From the NCBI RefSeq assembly GCF_003350295.1, contig NZ_QLYY01000025.1, positions 1-64,000 on the forward strand: a DNA stretch of 64,000 bases. The letters run 5' to 3'. This DNA is from Vibrio tetraodonis. Its GTDB lineage: Bacteria; Pseudomonadota; Gammaproteobacteria; Enterobacterales; Vibrionaceae. Below are positions 1 to 9,461 of the stretch, piece after piece. The first letter of the stretch is position 1, and every line of letters begins with the position of its first letter. The notes under the pieces are model-generated. The model ran no database searches. It was not told the DNA's origin and saw only the letters and a list, made by a program, of their open reading frames with translations. A program made the position numbers and the translations under genes.

Positions 1-402
<402 letters not shown>

Positions 403-562
403 AAGTTTTGTGCATCTAAGATGCGGCTCAATGAATACTGATAACATTACTGTGTAATGTTGAATTGACTGTGCCGGTATTACTACCGATTGGTCACTCA
501 GTTCATTGATAAATCTTTTTGGATTATCATCAACGAGTGCCCACACAGATTGATAGGTTTAG

Positions 563-576
563 TTTGTTAAAGAGCA
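563..576 (-). promoter_or_regulatory. rRNA leader boxA antitermination signal
   Basis: The reverse strand reads TGCTCTTTAACAAA, the boxA sequence of rRNA leaders in enteric and Vibrio species. It is bound by NusB/NusE to make rRNA transcription resistant to Rho. It lies about 160 nt before the mature 16S end, as expected for a leader boxA. The rest of 403-864 holds the leader, two promoters and an AT-rich upstream region; I see no protein gene there. Confidence 0.85.
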
Positions 577-617
577 TTCTTCTTTAGCTTTATTTACTCT
601 CTAAAGAAGAGTCGGCT

Positions 618-645
618 ATTTTAGCGTTCTAAAGTTAAGTGTCAA
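618..645 (-). promoter_or_regulatory. rRNA operon promoter P2 (candidate)
   Basis: On the reverse strand a perfect -35 TTGACA (640-645) is followed after 16 bp by -10 TAAAAT (618-623). It lies about 140 bp downstream of the stronger P1 and upstream of boxA, the usual tandem P1/P2 layout of rRNA operons. Confidence 0.6.
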
Positions 646-758
646 CCACTTTTTTAACTTATTTTTAAGCATTTATGCTTAACTCTAAGAGCCTAGAGTG
701 CTGAGCATTTTATGAGCTTGACTTGTTTAATCAGGCCTTTCCCTGTCAGCGGAGGGGC

Positions 759-786
759 ATTATAGAGATTACATTCTCGATGACAA
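759..786 (-). promoter_or_regulatory. rRNA operon promoter P1
   Basis: On the reverse strand -35 TTGTCA (781-786), 16 bp spacer and -10 TATAAT (759-764), followed by a GC-rich discriminator (GCCCCTCCGC). These are the same hexamers and spacer as E. coli rrnB P1. The GC-rich discriminator is the hallmark of stringently (ppGpp/DksA) controlled rRNA promoters. Upstream (787-835) is very AT-rich, consistent with an UP element. Confidence 0.85.
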
Positions 787-864
787 GTACTTTTCGATAT
801 TTTTCGGTATTTTTTACTTTTAGGCTAAAAAACAGACTCAAACGCCTAAATTTGACTCTATTAT

Positions 865-1392
865 CTAGAGTTCATTAAAGTTTTGGGCAAATAAAGATAC
901 CTTTTCCCAATTGGTGTATTCGACTTCTTTACTCGTATCTGTCTCTCCACCAGTCAGGCTCATTATTAGTTTAATCATCATTTTATCGAAAAATTTATAA
1001 CGTGGATAATATAGCGCACCAGCAAAAACACCTATTAAAGTAGGTTGCCATGGAGACTTACTTAAAAACTTCTGTATATAAGCACTACCTTCGGGAGTGT
1101 CCTTCCCTTGGCTTTCTTTTCTCGCCGTTAAATTTACACAAAAAAAGCCAACCTTAGCGGCATCTAATTGGTCTTTATGATGCTCAATAAACTGATAAAG
1201 CTTTTTATTGAGGTGACCATAGCGAATGGAAGCACCAATCAAAACTTTGTCATACTTTGAAAAATCAACCTGCTCAACAGTATGTAAATCGGATATTTCG
1301 ATCTCGAGGTTAGATAAGCTATCCTCTATATAAGAGAGGATTTTTTTTGTTTGTCCTTCACGAGATGAATATAGAAATAACGCTTTAGACAC
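865..1392 (-). CDS. hemG: Menaquinone-dependent protoporphyrinogen IX dehydrogenase HemG
   Basis: A 175-residue flavodoxin-like protein. The N-terminal strand and FMN phosphate loop (YSSREGQT, residues 8-15) match HemG. Known role: oxidation of protoporphyrinogen IX to protoporphyrin IX for heme synthesis, passing electrons to the quinone pool. The start is GTG, preceded by a strong AAGGAGG four bases upstream. It is the last gene of a yigZ-trkH-hemG set, only 9 bp after trkH, and trkH-hemG is also the E. coli order. A small inverted repeat (854-871) overlaps the stop codon, followed on the reverse strand by a T run near 825-831, so transcription may end here before the rRNA promoters. Confidence 0.93.
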   Translation of the reverse strand: MSKALFLYSSREGQTKKILSYIEDSLSNLEIEISDLHTVEQVDFSKYDKVLIGASIRYGHLNKKLYQFIEHHKDQLDAAKVGFFCVNLTARKESQGKDTPEGSAYIQKFLSKSPWQPTLIGVFAGALYYPRYKFFDKMMIKLIMSLTGGETDTSKEVEYTNWEKVSLFAQNFNEL

Positions 1393-1401
1393 ACAGCCTC
1401 C

Positions 1402-2859
1402 TTAGCTACGCCAAAAAGTTGGGGTTAGCAGAATCAATAAGGTGAAAATTTCTAATCGTCCAAATAGCATGGAAACAATCAGTACCCATTTAGCTTTCTC
1501 GTTCACATCGCCAAAATGAAGCGCTACTTCTCCCAGACCAGGCCCCAAGTTATTTAATGTTGCCGCAACGGCAGAGAAAGCACTCAGTTCATCCATGCCA
1601 GTAGCAATTAAACCAAGCATACACACGACAAAAACTAAAGCGTACGCAGAGAAGAATCCCCAAACTGCATCAACAACTCGCTGAGAGAGTGCGGTACCGC
1701 CAACCTTAATCGTATAAACCGCACGGGGGTGGACAAGGCGTTTCAACTCGCGAGCTCCTTGCAATGTCAGCAGTAACACACGAATCACCTTCATTCCTCC
1801 ACCTGTTGATCCAGCGCACCCACCGATAAACGAAGAAAACAGCAGCAACACAGGCAAAAACAGCGGCCAATCAGCAAAGCCCGTTGTAGTAAAACCAGCG
1901 GTAGTCGAAATAGAAACGGTTTGAAACAACGCTTGGTCAAATGCATCGTAAACAGAATTGTAAGAATGGTGATTAAGCAAAACCAGAAAGCACACAAAAA
2001 AGAGCAAGGTTTGAGTAAAAATAAACGCTCGAAATTCAGGATCCTTCCAGTAATATTTCGGATGTACTCCACCTGAGGCGAAAGCGGCAAAATGCAGAGA
2101 ATAATTACACGCAGATATAAGCAAAAAAACCACGGTAATCATATTAATAGCATAACTATCAAAGTAGCCCATGCTGGTATCATGAGTAGAGAAGCCACCA
2201 ATAGCTATGGTAGAAAAACTATGCCCAATCGCATCAAAAGGTGTCATCCCTGCTAACCAAAATGCAAATGCACAAGCAATAGTCAGACTTAAATAGATAT
2301 ACCATAGTGCCTTGGCCGTTTCAGCAATACGTGGGGTCATTTTGCTGTCTTTGACTGGCCCGGGGATTTCAGCACGATAGAGCTGCATCCCTCCAATTCC
2401 GAGTACAGGAAGAATAGCGACGGCTAAAACTATGATTCCCATCCCGCCAAACCATTGTAAAAATTGACGGTAAAACAAAATGGCTTTGGGCAGCTCATCA
2501 AGGCCCACTATGACGGTCGCCCCAGTAGTCGTTAAAGCGGAGAAAGATTCAAAAAAGGCATCGGTCACTGACACACTGGGGTTGTCAGCCAGTAAAAAAG
2601 GAATCGAACCTGCGCTGCCAATGACCGTCCAAAAAAGAACGACTATCAGAAAGCCATCTCGCGCTTTAAGTTCATGTTTATGACGTCGGTTTGGCCACCA
2701 GCATATCGCCCCACAAATAAATAGGAAAAAGAAAGTTGTCACAAAGGAAACACCTGCACCATCGCGATAGATCAAAGCGACAAGTGCAGGAGCCAACATA
2801 GACACACTAAAAAGAGCGAGCAAAAGCCCGACAATTCGGATAATTGAACGAAATTGCAT
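1402..2859 (-). CDS. trkH: Trk potassium uptake system membrane subunit TrkH (first copy)
   Basis: A 485-residue polytopic membrane protein with the four pore-loop repeats of the Trk/Ktr/HKT superfamily. The filter segments TTTGAT (glycine about 113), AIGGFS, TTAGFTTTG and NNLGPG each supply a selectivity glycine. Known role: K+ translocation across the inner membrane as a dimer gated by TrkA. Its length equals the usual ~483-485. It sits between yigZ and hemG without a local trkA, as in E. coli. A second trkH paralogue lies at 61987-63432 next to trkA, so the two presumably share that regulator. Confidence 0.95.
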   Translation of the reverse strand: MQFRSIIRIVGLLLALFSVSMLAPALVALIYRDGAGVSFVTTFFFLFICGAICWWPNRRHKHELKARDGFLIVVLFWTVIGSAGSIPFLLADNPSVSVTDAFFESFSALTTTGATVIVGLDELPKAILFYRQFLQWFGGMGIIVLAVAILPVLGIGGMQLYRAEIPGPVKDSKMTPRIAETAKALWYIYLSLTIACAFAFWLAGMTPFDAIGHSFSTIAIGGFSTHDTSMGYFDSYAINMITVVFLLISACNYSLHFAAFASGGVHPKYYWKDPEFRAFIFTQTLLFFVCFLVLLNHHSYNSVYDAFDQALFQTVSISTTAGFTTTGFADWPLFLPVLLLFSSFIGGCAGSTGGGMKVIRVLLLTLQGARELKRLVHPRAVYTIKVGGTALSQRVVDAVWGFFSAYALVFVVCMLGLIATGMDELSAFSAVAATLNNLGPGLGEVALHFGDVNEKAKWVLIVSMLFGRLEIFTLLILLTPTFWRS

Positions 2860-2901
2860 GAATTGATGATTACCGAAGCAAAGCTCCCGACTTCCTGATT
2901 A

Positions 2902-3528
2902 TCATTGTTTACCATTTATAGAGGTCACCATCACTTTGGCACCGCTCTTATTGATTACGCTCTGGGTGAAATGACTGACATAACGCATTTCAATGTCCAC
3001 AACCATTTTCACTTGTTGACTATAGTCAGCCTCGACTTCTTGCGCATCAAATTGAATGAGTAAACCTTGAACAATAGCAACAAAACCATAGTCTAACTCT
3101 AGTAGTAGCTTTGTGGTTATTTTTTTCTCAATTGTTTGAAGCAACTTAAGCGCTTGCTGCACTCCGCCACCATAAGCTCGAACTAAGCCTCCGGTTCCAA
3201 GCTTTACCCCTCCAGAGTATCGAGTCACCACAGCGGTAATCTCACCAACCCCAGATCCTGAAAGCTGCGCAAGAATAGGCTTTCCTGCTGTACCAGTGGG
3301 CTCTCCATCATCACTAAAACCCCATTTCATTGAATCTTCAGGACGACCCGCAACAAAACCCCAGCAATTATGTCTAGCTGCTGTATGCTGGCTTTTTACT
3401 TCTTCGATAAAGGCCTTAGCCTCTGCAACCGATGACGTGTGATTTAAGTGAGTAATAAATACACTTTTCTTTATTTCCTCTCGATAAAGAGTTAACTCTT
3501 CAGGGATAAGAAATGGCTTTTGATTCAT
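2902..3528 (-). CDS. yigZ: YigZ, IMPACT-family protein
   Basis: About 208 residues, similar along its length to E. coli YigZ. The N-terminal IMPACT domain shows the conserved GFSDDGEPTGTAGKPIL stretch and the SGVGEITAVVTRYSGGVKLGTGG region. A smaller C-terminal domain follows (DUF1949 type). The cellular role is not settled; IMPACT proteins are linked to translation control in eukaryotes. I chose ATG at 3528 (MNQKPFLIP) because homologues begin there; an in-frame ATG at 3555 would add nine residues, and neither has a good ribosome binding site. It is 42 bp upstream of trkH and likely co-transcribed. Confidence 0.88.
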   Translation of the reverse strand: MNQKPFLIPEELTLYREEIKKSVFITHLNHTSSVAEAKAFIEEVKSQHTAARHNCWGFVAGRPEDSMKWGFSDDGEPTGTAGKPILAQLSGSGVGEITAVVTRYSGGVKLGTGGLVRAYGGGVQQALKLLQTIEKKITTKLLLELDYGFVAIVQGLLIQFDAQEVEADYSQQVKMVVDIEMRYVSHFTQSVINKSGAKVMVTSINGKQ

Positions 3529-3672
3529 GGCTCTATTGCTATAAACATCTGACATTTGAGTCTATCATGCCAACCCAACAAGAGCGCCAAAAAGATCAGT
3601 TACAGCGCACAGTGTTAAACACTTGTTTAAAAAATGTATTGAATTTCATTTTCTCTAAGTCCAAACTTAACA

Positions 3673-3689
3673 AACTGGTCTAACCAGAA
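3673..3689 (+). promoter_or_regulatory. FadR-type operator upstream of fadBA
   Basis: AACTGGTCTAACCAGAA closely matches the FadR consensus (ANCTGGTCCGACCAGNT) as an inverted repeat, about 80 bp before fadB. FadR represses beta-oxidation genes until long-chain acyl-CoA releases it. The match is read by eye; binding is inferred. Confidence 0.75.
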
Positions 3690-3697
3690 CAAATGTA

Positions 3698-3755
3698 CGA
3701 CATTTATCAATGTCGGCTTAAGACCGACATACGCGCAATCTCAAGATTGTATGTC
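3698..3755 (+). promoter_or_regulatory. fadBA leader with overlapping inverted repeats
   Basis: Four related arms occur in order: CGACAT (3698-3703), ATGTCGG (3710-3716), CCGACAT (3724-3730) and GTATGTC (3749-3755). The second arm can pair with the first or third, and the third can instead pair with the fourth around an inner CAATCT/AGATTG stem (3736-3749). The last hairpin ends 3 bases before the fadB ribosome binding site (GGAG, 3758-3761). This could be a post-transcriptional control element; function is inferred only from geometry. Confidence 0.4.
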
Positions 3756-3768
3756 ATGGAGATAGATA

Positions 3769-5940
3769 ATGATTTACCAAGCCGAAACCCTACAGGTAAA
3801 GGAATTACAAGACGGCATCGCTGAGCTAAGTTTTTGCTCTCCAAACTCCGTCAATAAACTAGACCTAGCGACCCTCGAATCAATCGACAAAGCCCTTGAT
3901 GCACTATATAGCCATAATGGACTAAAAGGCCTATTACTTACCTCAAACAAAGATGCCTTTATAGTCGGTGCCGATATTACTGAATTTATGGGATTGTTTG
4001 CCAAGCCAGAAGCCGAACTGGATAAATGGCTTCAGTTTGCAAATAGTATCTTTAACAAACTGGAAGATTTGCCAGTGCCGACCCTTTCGGTATTGAAAGG
4101 ACACGCTCTTGGTGGCGGGTGTGAGTGTGTACTTGCTACCGACTTTAGAATAGGTGACAAAACGACAAGCATAGGATTACCAGAGACAAAACTCGGCATA
4201 ATGCCAGGTTTTGGTGGCTGTGTTCGTCTTCCTCGCCTGATCGGCGCAGACAGCGCAATGGAAATCATCACCCAAGGCAAAGCATGTCGAGCCGATGAAG
4301 CCCTAAAAATTGGTTTAATAGATGCAGTTGTAGAAAGTGAGTCTCTATTTGAATCTGCTCTAGCGACCATATCGCAAGCAATTAACGAGAAGGTAGACTG
4401 GCAGCAACGTCGCAAGCAAAAAACATCAGCGCTTACGCTTAGCAAACTCGAGTCTATGATGAGCTTTACCATGGCTAAAGGACTTGTTGCTCAAAAAGCA
4501 GGCCCACACTATCCCGCTCCAATGAAAGCGGTCGTTGCGATTGAGCAAGCGGCACAAAGCGCTCGAGATGATGCGCTTGATATTGAAAGAAAATACTTCG
4601 TTGAGCTTGCCAAGTCAGAAGAAGCCAAATCGCTTGTCGGACTGTTTCTTAATGATCAATATATTAAGGGCATTGCCAAGAAAGCAGAAAAGTCAGCAAG
4701 CAAAGAGACCAGACGCGCTGCTGTGTTAGGCGCGGGGATCATGGGAGGTGGCATCGCCCACCAATCGGCTTTAAAAGGTGTACCTGTCTTAATGAAAGAT
4801 ATTGCACAGGCATCGCTTGAGCTTGGTATGACAGAGGCCTCTAAACTGCTCAATAAGCGACTTTCTCGTGGTCGAATTGATGGATTTAAGATGGCGGGTA
4901 TTCTAGCTTCCATCACGCCTAGCCTACACTATGCAGGTATTGACGAGTCAGATGTTATTGTCGAAGCTGTGGTTGAGAATCCAAAAATCAAGGCTAGCGT
5001 TCTTAGTGATGTGGAGCAACAAGTCAGCCCAGATACTGTCATCACATCTAATACGTCAACCATACCAATTAATCATCTCGCAAAATCGCTAAAACGCCCT
5101 GAGAATTTCTGTGGCATGCATTTCTTTAACCCTGTTCATAGAATGCCATTGGTTGAAATTATTCGCGGTGAACACACCTCAGAAGAAACCATCAATCGCG
5201 TTGTGGCCTACGCGGCTAAAATGGGCAAATCCCCAATCGTAGTCAATGATTGTCCGGGGTTCTTCGTTAACCGTGTGCTGTTTCCTTACTTTGGTGGTTT
5301 TAGCATGCTACTGCGCGATGGAGCAGACTTCACCCAGATTGACAAAGTGATGGAGCGTAAGTTTGGTTGGCCAATGGGTCCTGCGTATTTGCTTGATGTA
5401 GTAGGTATTGATACTGCTCACCACGCACAAACGGTTATGGCCGAAGGCTTCCCACAACGTATGGGCAAGTCATATCGCGACGCTATAGATGCTTTATTTG
5501 AGGCCAACAAGTATGGTCAGAAAAATGGCCATGGATTCTACAGCTATAGCGTTGATAAACGCGGCAAGCCGAAAAAAACCTTTAGCGAGGATATTCTGCC
5601 CGTTCTCTCAGATGTGTGCGCGGAGAAAAAAGACTTTGACGATCAAGAAATCATTCAACGCATGATGATTCCAATGATCAATGAAGTCGTCCTATGTCTA
5701 GAAGAAAATATTATCGCCTCTCCTCAAGAAGCAGATATGGCTCTAGTGTACGGATTAGGTTTCCCTCCATTCCGTGGCGGCGTATTCCGTTACCTTGACA
5801 GTGTTGGCATTGTGGAATTTGTCGCAATGGCAAAACAGCACTCAGGTTTAGGTGCTATGTACCAAGTACCACAGCTACTAATAGATATGGCAGCTAAAGG
5901 TGAAACCTTTTATGGCAATCAGCAACAAGGTTCTATCTAA
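3769..5940 (+). CDS. fadB: Fatty acid oxidation complex subunit alpha FadB
   Basis: A 723-residue multifunctional enzyme of beta-oxidation: enoyl-CoA hydratase and isomerase at the N-terminus, L-3-hydroxyacyl-CoA dehydrogenase at the C-terminus. The crotonase domain (about 1-190) keeps both catalytic glutamates, E119 (GGGCECV) and E139 (PETKLG), at the E. coli positions. The NAD-binding GAGIMG is at 321-326 and the dehydrogenase histidine in HFFNPVHR is H451. It forms an alpha2beta2 complex with FadA, encoded 12 bp downstream. Ribosome binding site GGAG lies 7 bp before ATG. The upstream FadR-like operator predicts induction by long-chain fatty acids. Confidence 0.97.
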   Translation: MIYQAETLQVKELQDGIAELSFCSPNSVNKLDLATLESIDKALDALYSHNGLKGLLLTSNKDAFIVGADITEFMGLFAKPEAELDKWLQFANSIFNKLEDLPVPTLSVLKGHALGGGCECVLATDFRIGDKTTSIGLPETKLGIMPGFGGCVRLPRLIGADSAMEIITQGKACRADEALKIGLIDAVVESESLFESALATISQAINEKVDWQQRRKQKTSALTLSKLESMMSFTMAKGLVAQKAGPHYPAPMKAVVAIEQAAQSARDDALDIERKYFVELAKSEEAKSLVGLFLNDQYIKGIAKKAEKSASKETRRAAVLGAGIMGGGIAHQSALKGVPVLMKDIAQASLELGMTEASKLLNKRLSRGRIDGFKMAGILASITPSLHYAGIDESDVIVEAVVENPKIKASVLSDVEQQVSPDTVITSNTSTIPINHLAKSLKRPENFCGMHFFNPVHRMPLVEIIRGEHTSEETINRVVAYAAKMGKSPIVVNDCPGFFVNRVLFPYFGGFSMLLRDGADFTQIDKVMERKFGWPMGPAYLLDVVGIDTAHHAQTVMAEGFPQRMGKSYRDAIDALFEANKYGQKNGHGFYSYSVDKRGKPKKTFSEDILPVLSDVCAEKKDFDDQEIIQRMMIPMINEVVLCLEENIIASPQEADMALVYGLGFPPFRGGVFRYLDSVGIVEFVAMAKQHSGLGAMYQVPQLLIDMAAKGETFYGNQQQGSI

Positions 5941-5952
5941 GGAGATACCCGT

Positions 5953-7128
5953 ATGAATAACCAAACAAAAAGTGTTGTCGTAGTCGATTGCCTACGTACA
6001 CCCATGGGGCGCTCCAAAGGTGGCGCTTTTCGCCACACCCGCGCTGAAGACCTTTCTGCTCATCTAATGAAAGGGATTCTAGCTCGCAACCCTCAAGTTA
6101 ACCCTAAAGACATAGAAGATATCTACTGGGGCTGTGTGCAGCAGACGCTTGAGCAAGGTTTCAATGTTGCTCGAAATGCAGCTCTGCTCGCTGGGCTGCC
6201 TATTGAAATTGGTGCAGTCACGGTTAATCGCTTATGTGGATCTTCTATGCAAGCTCTGCATGATGCTACGCGCGCCATTATGACAGGTGATGCTGAGATT
6301 TGTTTGATTGGTGGCGTTGAGCACATGGGACACGTTCCTATGACTCACGGCGTTGATTTCCATCCTGGCATGTCAAAAAATGTTGCAAAAGCAGCTGGCA
6401 TGATGGGACTCACAGCTGAAATGTTGGGAAAAATACACAATATTAGCCGTGAGCAGCAAGACGAGTTTGCAGCCCGTTCTCATGCACGTGCACATGCTGC
6501 AACTGTCGAAGGGCGCTTCAAAAACGAAATATTGCCCACAGAAGGGCACGCTCCTGACGGAACGCTTTTCACTCTTGAGAATGATGAAGTCATACGTCCA
6601 GAAACCTCTGTCGAAGGTCTTTCACAACTTCGTCCAGTGTTTGATCCAGCCAATGGTACAGTGACCGCTGGCAGCTCATCCGCTCTATCTGATGGTGCAT
6701 CGGCAATGCTGATCATGAGTGAAGAGAAAGCCACACAACTAGGCCTTAAGATCCGAGCCAAAATTAAGGGCATGGCAGTGGCGGGATGCGACCCATCCAT
6801 TATGGGGTATGGCCCTGTTCCCGCAACTCAGAAAGCTTTGAAACGTGCGGGTTTATCAATAGAAGATATGGACGTTGTGGAGCTAAATGAAGCCTTTGCG
6901 GCGCAATCGCTCCCATGTGCAAAAGACCTAGGCTTAATTGATGTCATGGATGAAAAAGTAAACCTCAACGGTGGTGCGATCGCGCTTGGTCATCCACTCG
7001 GTTGCTCAGGTTCTCGTATTTCGACCACACTCATCAATCTTATGGAAGATAAGAATGCAAAATACGGCCTAGCCACTATGTGTATTGGCCTTGGCCAAGG
7101 CATTGCGACCGTATTTGAGCGTCCTTAA
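5953..7128 (+). CDS. fadA: Fatty acid oxidation complex subunit beta FadA (3-ketoacyl-CoA thiolase)
   Basis: A 391-residue thiolase performing the final, CoA-dependent cleavage of 3-ketoacyl-CoA to acetyl-CoA. The acyl-accepting cysteine is C95 in VNRLCGSSMQ (E. coli C91). The C-terminal GGAIALGHPLG histidine motif and the MCIGLGQG cysteine motif are present, so the active site looks complete. The ribosome binding site AAGGAG overlaps the fadB stop codon, which points to translational coupling. Length is close to the usual 387. Confidence 0.97.
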   Translation: MNNQTKSVVVVDCLRTPMGRSKGGAFRHTRAEDLSAHLMKGILARNPQVNPKDIEDIYWGCVQQTLEQGFNVARNAALLAGLPIEIGAVTVNRLCGSSMQALHDATRAIMTGDAEICLIGGVEHMGHVPMTHGVDFHPGMSKNVAKAAGMMGLTAEMLGKIHNISREQQDEFAARSHARAHAATVEGRFKNEILPTEGHAPDGTLFTLENDEVIRPETSVEGLSQLRPVFDPANGTVTAGSSSALSDGASAMLIMSEEKATQLGLKIRAKIKGMAVAGCDPSIMGYGPVPATQKALKRAGLSIEDMDVVELNEAFAAQSLPCAKDLGLIDVMDEKVNLNGGAIALGHPLGCSGSRISTTLINLMEDKNAKYGLATMCIGLGQGIATVFERP

Positions 7129-7139
7129 ACACAATAAAA

Positions 7140-7166
7140 TTAAGGCCGGCACTACGCTGGCCTTAA
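7140..7166. terminator. Terminator between convergent fadA and punR
   Basis: Inverted repeat TTAAGGCC / GGCCTTAA with an 11-base loop lies between the two stop codons. The stronger T-rich tail (TTTTATT) follows it on the reverse strand, so it best fits punR, but it may also serve fadA. Confidence 0.6.
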
Positions 7167-7176
7167 ATGTGCACAG

Positions 7177-8088
7177 TTAGTTATCCCCCAGCCAGTCTTT
7201 ATGAAGGCGCTCACTATCCCCCAGATAATCGATCATCCATTGAATTAGTTTATGGTTATCGTCCTTACGCCACACCAAGCAACATCGACTCACAGGCTGT
7301 TGATCAGGCAAAATCTTCTCTTTCAAAGAACCATTTTTAACTAATGGCATAGCCAGGTGACGTGGCATATATCCCACGCCCACACCATTTTTTAAACACT
7401 CGATTGCAGTATGCCAATTGGGTAAAAGTAGTCGACGTTGATAAGGATAATGGCCAGAGTGGCGTTTGGGTAAGACGGTAGAGGTATCATCTAAACAAAT
7501 GGCTGGAAATTGACTGACAAATTCTTCGGCTAGCACCTTAGCCTTTGCGCACGGGTGTTCCGGGGCTGCAACAAACGTCCAATCCAAAACACCCATATCT
7601 CTTACTTCAAAATCTCCTCCAACAGGAATAGCTGAAGTTGCACCAATCACAATATCCGCCCTTTCTTGTGATATGGCCTCCCAAGAGCCGTTAAACACTT
7701 CCATGTTAATCTGCAGTTCAGCATGCGGAAAAGTTTTGTAGAAATCTTCAACCAGTGGCTTTAAGCGATCCAATTTGACCACATTATCAAGCGTTAGCTT
7801 GAGCGTTTTTTGCCAGCCATGAGCGGCTCTCTTAGTTTGAGCTTTCACCTCCTCCATTTGCCTTAGCATAGCTCTTGCTTGCTCAACAAATACTTCTCCA
7901 GCAATGGTGAGCTCCACCTTCCTAGGTAAGCGGCGAAACAAAACCACACCAAGATCTCGCTCAACCTGACGAACGCTATAACTAATTGCAGACGGGACTT
8001 TATGTAAAACTTCAGCAGCAGAAGTAAAACTTCCAAGCCGAGCAACCGTCTCTATTAGCTCTAAAGATACCTGAGAAAAAGCACTCAT
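7177..8088 (-). CDS. punR: LysR-family regulator PunR (YdhB)
   Basis: A 303-residue LysR-type regulator: N-terminal winged helix-turn-helix (SFTSAAEVLHKVPSAISYSV, about 16-35) and a C-terminal effector domain. The whole protein aligns with E. coli YdhB/PunR as I recall it, including GATSAIPVGG, the DTS..LPKR stretch and the C-terminal YLGDSE. PunR activates punC in response to purine nucleosides, and here it is divergent from a punC homologue, which supports the call. I chose ATG at 8088 (GAAGGGAAG just upstream) over GTG at 8091. A perfect GCTTATAAGC palindrome at 8132-8141 in the divergent region could be part of its binding site. Confidence 0.85.
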   Translation of the reverse strand: MSAFSQVSLELIETVARLGSFTSAAEVLHKVPSAISYSVRQVERDLGVVLFRRLPRKVELTIAGEVFVEQARAMLRQMEEVKAQTKRAAHGWQKTLKLTLDNVVKLDRLKPLVEDFYKTFPHAELQINMEVFNGSWEAISQERADIVIGATSAIPVGGDFEVRDMGVLDWTFVAAPEHPCAKAKVLAEEFVSQFPAICLDDTSTVLPKRHSGHYPYQRRLLLPNWHTAIECLKNGVGVGYMPRHLAMPLVKNGSLKEKILPDQQPVSRCCLVWRKDDNHKLIQWMIDYLGDSERLHKDWLGDN

Positions 8089-8229
8089 CACTTCCCTTCA
8101 AATTTTTTGATTGATAACCATAAAAAACAACGCTTATAAGCTAGGTTTACCAAAAATATAATCTAAAGACCAATATTAGCGTTGGAAATGGACAATATTT
8201 TCAAATGAATTTTTTTGAATGGATATAAA

Positions 8230-9426
8230 ATGAACATCTCAAAGATACAACTTCTCTACCTTGCTTCTCTTTCGATGCTCGGGTTTATTGCGACAGATAT
8301 GTACCTGCCAGCATTCAAAGCAATGGAAAGTGATTTCGCCACAGGCCCAGAGCAAATCGCTTTGTCCCTAACGGTATTTTTAGTTGGAATGGCGGTTGGC
8401 CAGCTATCTTGGGGGCTCGCCTCTGATAAATTTGGCCACAGAAATACCCTAGCTGCGGGATTAGGTTTATTTACACTCGCATCTTTAGGTTTGGCATTTA
8501 GCGATCAAGTCTGGCAACTCCTCACTTTGCGTTTTATTCAAGCGATTGGCGTATGCGCTCCAGCGGTGATTTGGCAAGCCATGGTCATTAAACGCCACGC
8601 AAGCCAAAGCCAGCAAATCTTTGCCACTATAATGCCCTTAGTTGCTCTCTCACCTGCACTGGCGCCTCAGCTAGGCGTTCTACTCTCTGACTTTTGGGGA
8701 TGGCAGAGTATTTTTATAACCTTAACCATAGTCGGATTAGTCTTAATCACAGCCACTATGGCGCAAGATAACCCAGAGCAGCAAGAGAAAAAATCCACAG
8801 TTGGAGCCGATATAAAAGCTCTGCTCACCTCGAAAACCTACATAGGCAATGTCACCATATTCGCGACCGCTTCTGCCGCCTTTTTTGCCTACCTTACTGG
8901 CATGCCAGAAATTATGGCTCAGCTAGGCTATGATGCCAGAGATATAGGCTTAAGCTTCATTCCCCAAACAATCGCTTTTATGGCGGGCGGATATATCGGT
9001 AAAAAATGCGTGGCCAAATATGGTGATGAACACGTCCTTAGAATACTCATCGGACTGTTTAGCCTAGCCTCAGTCATGATATTTGCAACATCACAATGGC
9101 AGCTGTCTTCAATCTGGCCTATTCTAGCGCCTTTTTGCTTAATCGCTATCGCCAACGGTGCCCTATATCCCATAGTGGTCAATAGAGCGCTCGCAAGTGC
9201 CAAACAAAGCCCAGCGACCGCAGCAGGCCTGCAAAATAGCTTACAAATTTGCATCAGCAGCCTTTCTAGCGCGTTAGTGGCTGCAATGGCAAGCCAAGCA
9301 CAAACAGTAACAGGAATCGCAATCCTAATCTGTATGGTGGGATTATGGGTTGGCTACTGGCTATCAGCCCGAAGCAAAGATACTGGAATAGAGATGGATA
9401 ACGCCTCTGCCGTTACAGAAAAATAA
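8230..9426 (+). CDS. punC: Purine nucleoside transporter PunC (YdhC), MFS family
   Basis: About 398 residues and twelve predicted membrane helices, a Bcr/CflA-type major facilitator. Identity to E. coli YdhC/PunC is clear in GFIATDMYLPAF, FIQAIGVCAPAVIWQAMV and IMPLVALSPALAP. Known role of the family member: uptake of inosine and other purine nucleosides at the inner membrane. It is divergent from punR, its likely activator. I chose ATG at 8230 with GGA six bases upstream; a TTG at 8215 would add five residues. Confidence 0.85.
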   Translation: MNISKIQLLYLASLSMLGFIATDMYLPAFKAMESDFATGPEQIALSLTVFLVGMAVGQLSWGLASDKFGHRNTLAAGLGLFTLASLGLAFSDQVWQLLTLRFIQAIGVCAPAVIWQAMVIKRHASQSQQIFATIMPLVALSPALAPQLGVLLSDFWGWQSIFITLTIVGLVLITATMAQDNPEQQEKKSTVGADIKALLTSKTYIGNVTIFATASAAFFAYLTGMPEIMAQLGYDARDIGLSFIPQTIAFMAGGYIGKKCVAKYGDEHVLRILIGLFSLASVMIFATSQWQLSSIWPILAPFCLIAIANGALYPIVVNRALASAKQSPATAAGLQNSLQICISSLSSALVAAMASQAQTVTGIAILICMVGLWVGYWLSARSKDTGIEMDNASAVTEK

Positions 9427-9429
9427 ACA

Positions 9430-9451
9430 AAAAACGCCGCTAATTGCGGCG
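9430..9451 (-). terminator. glmU terminator
   Basis: Stem CGCCGC / GCGGCG with a TAATT loop; on the reverse strand it is followed by a run of six T. It lies 11 bp past the glmU stop and may also stop punC transcripts from the other side. Confidence 0.75.
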
Positions 9452-9461
9452 CTCAAGTCTG

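Noticed and set aside
4032..4472. Long reverse frame inside fadB
   Set aside because: Shadow of a clearly conserved gene; the forward strand encodes the FadB crotonase domain.
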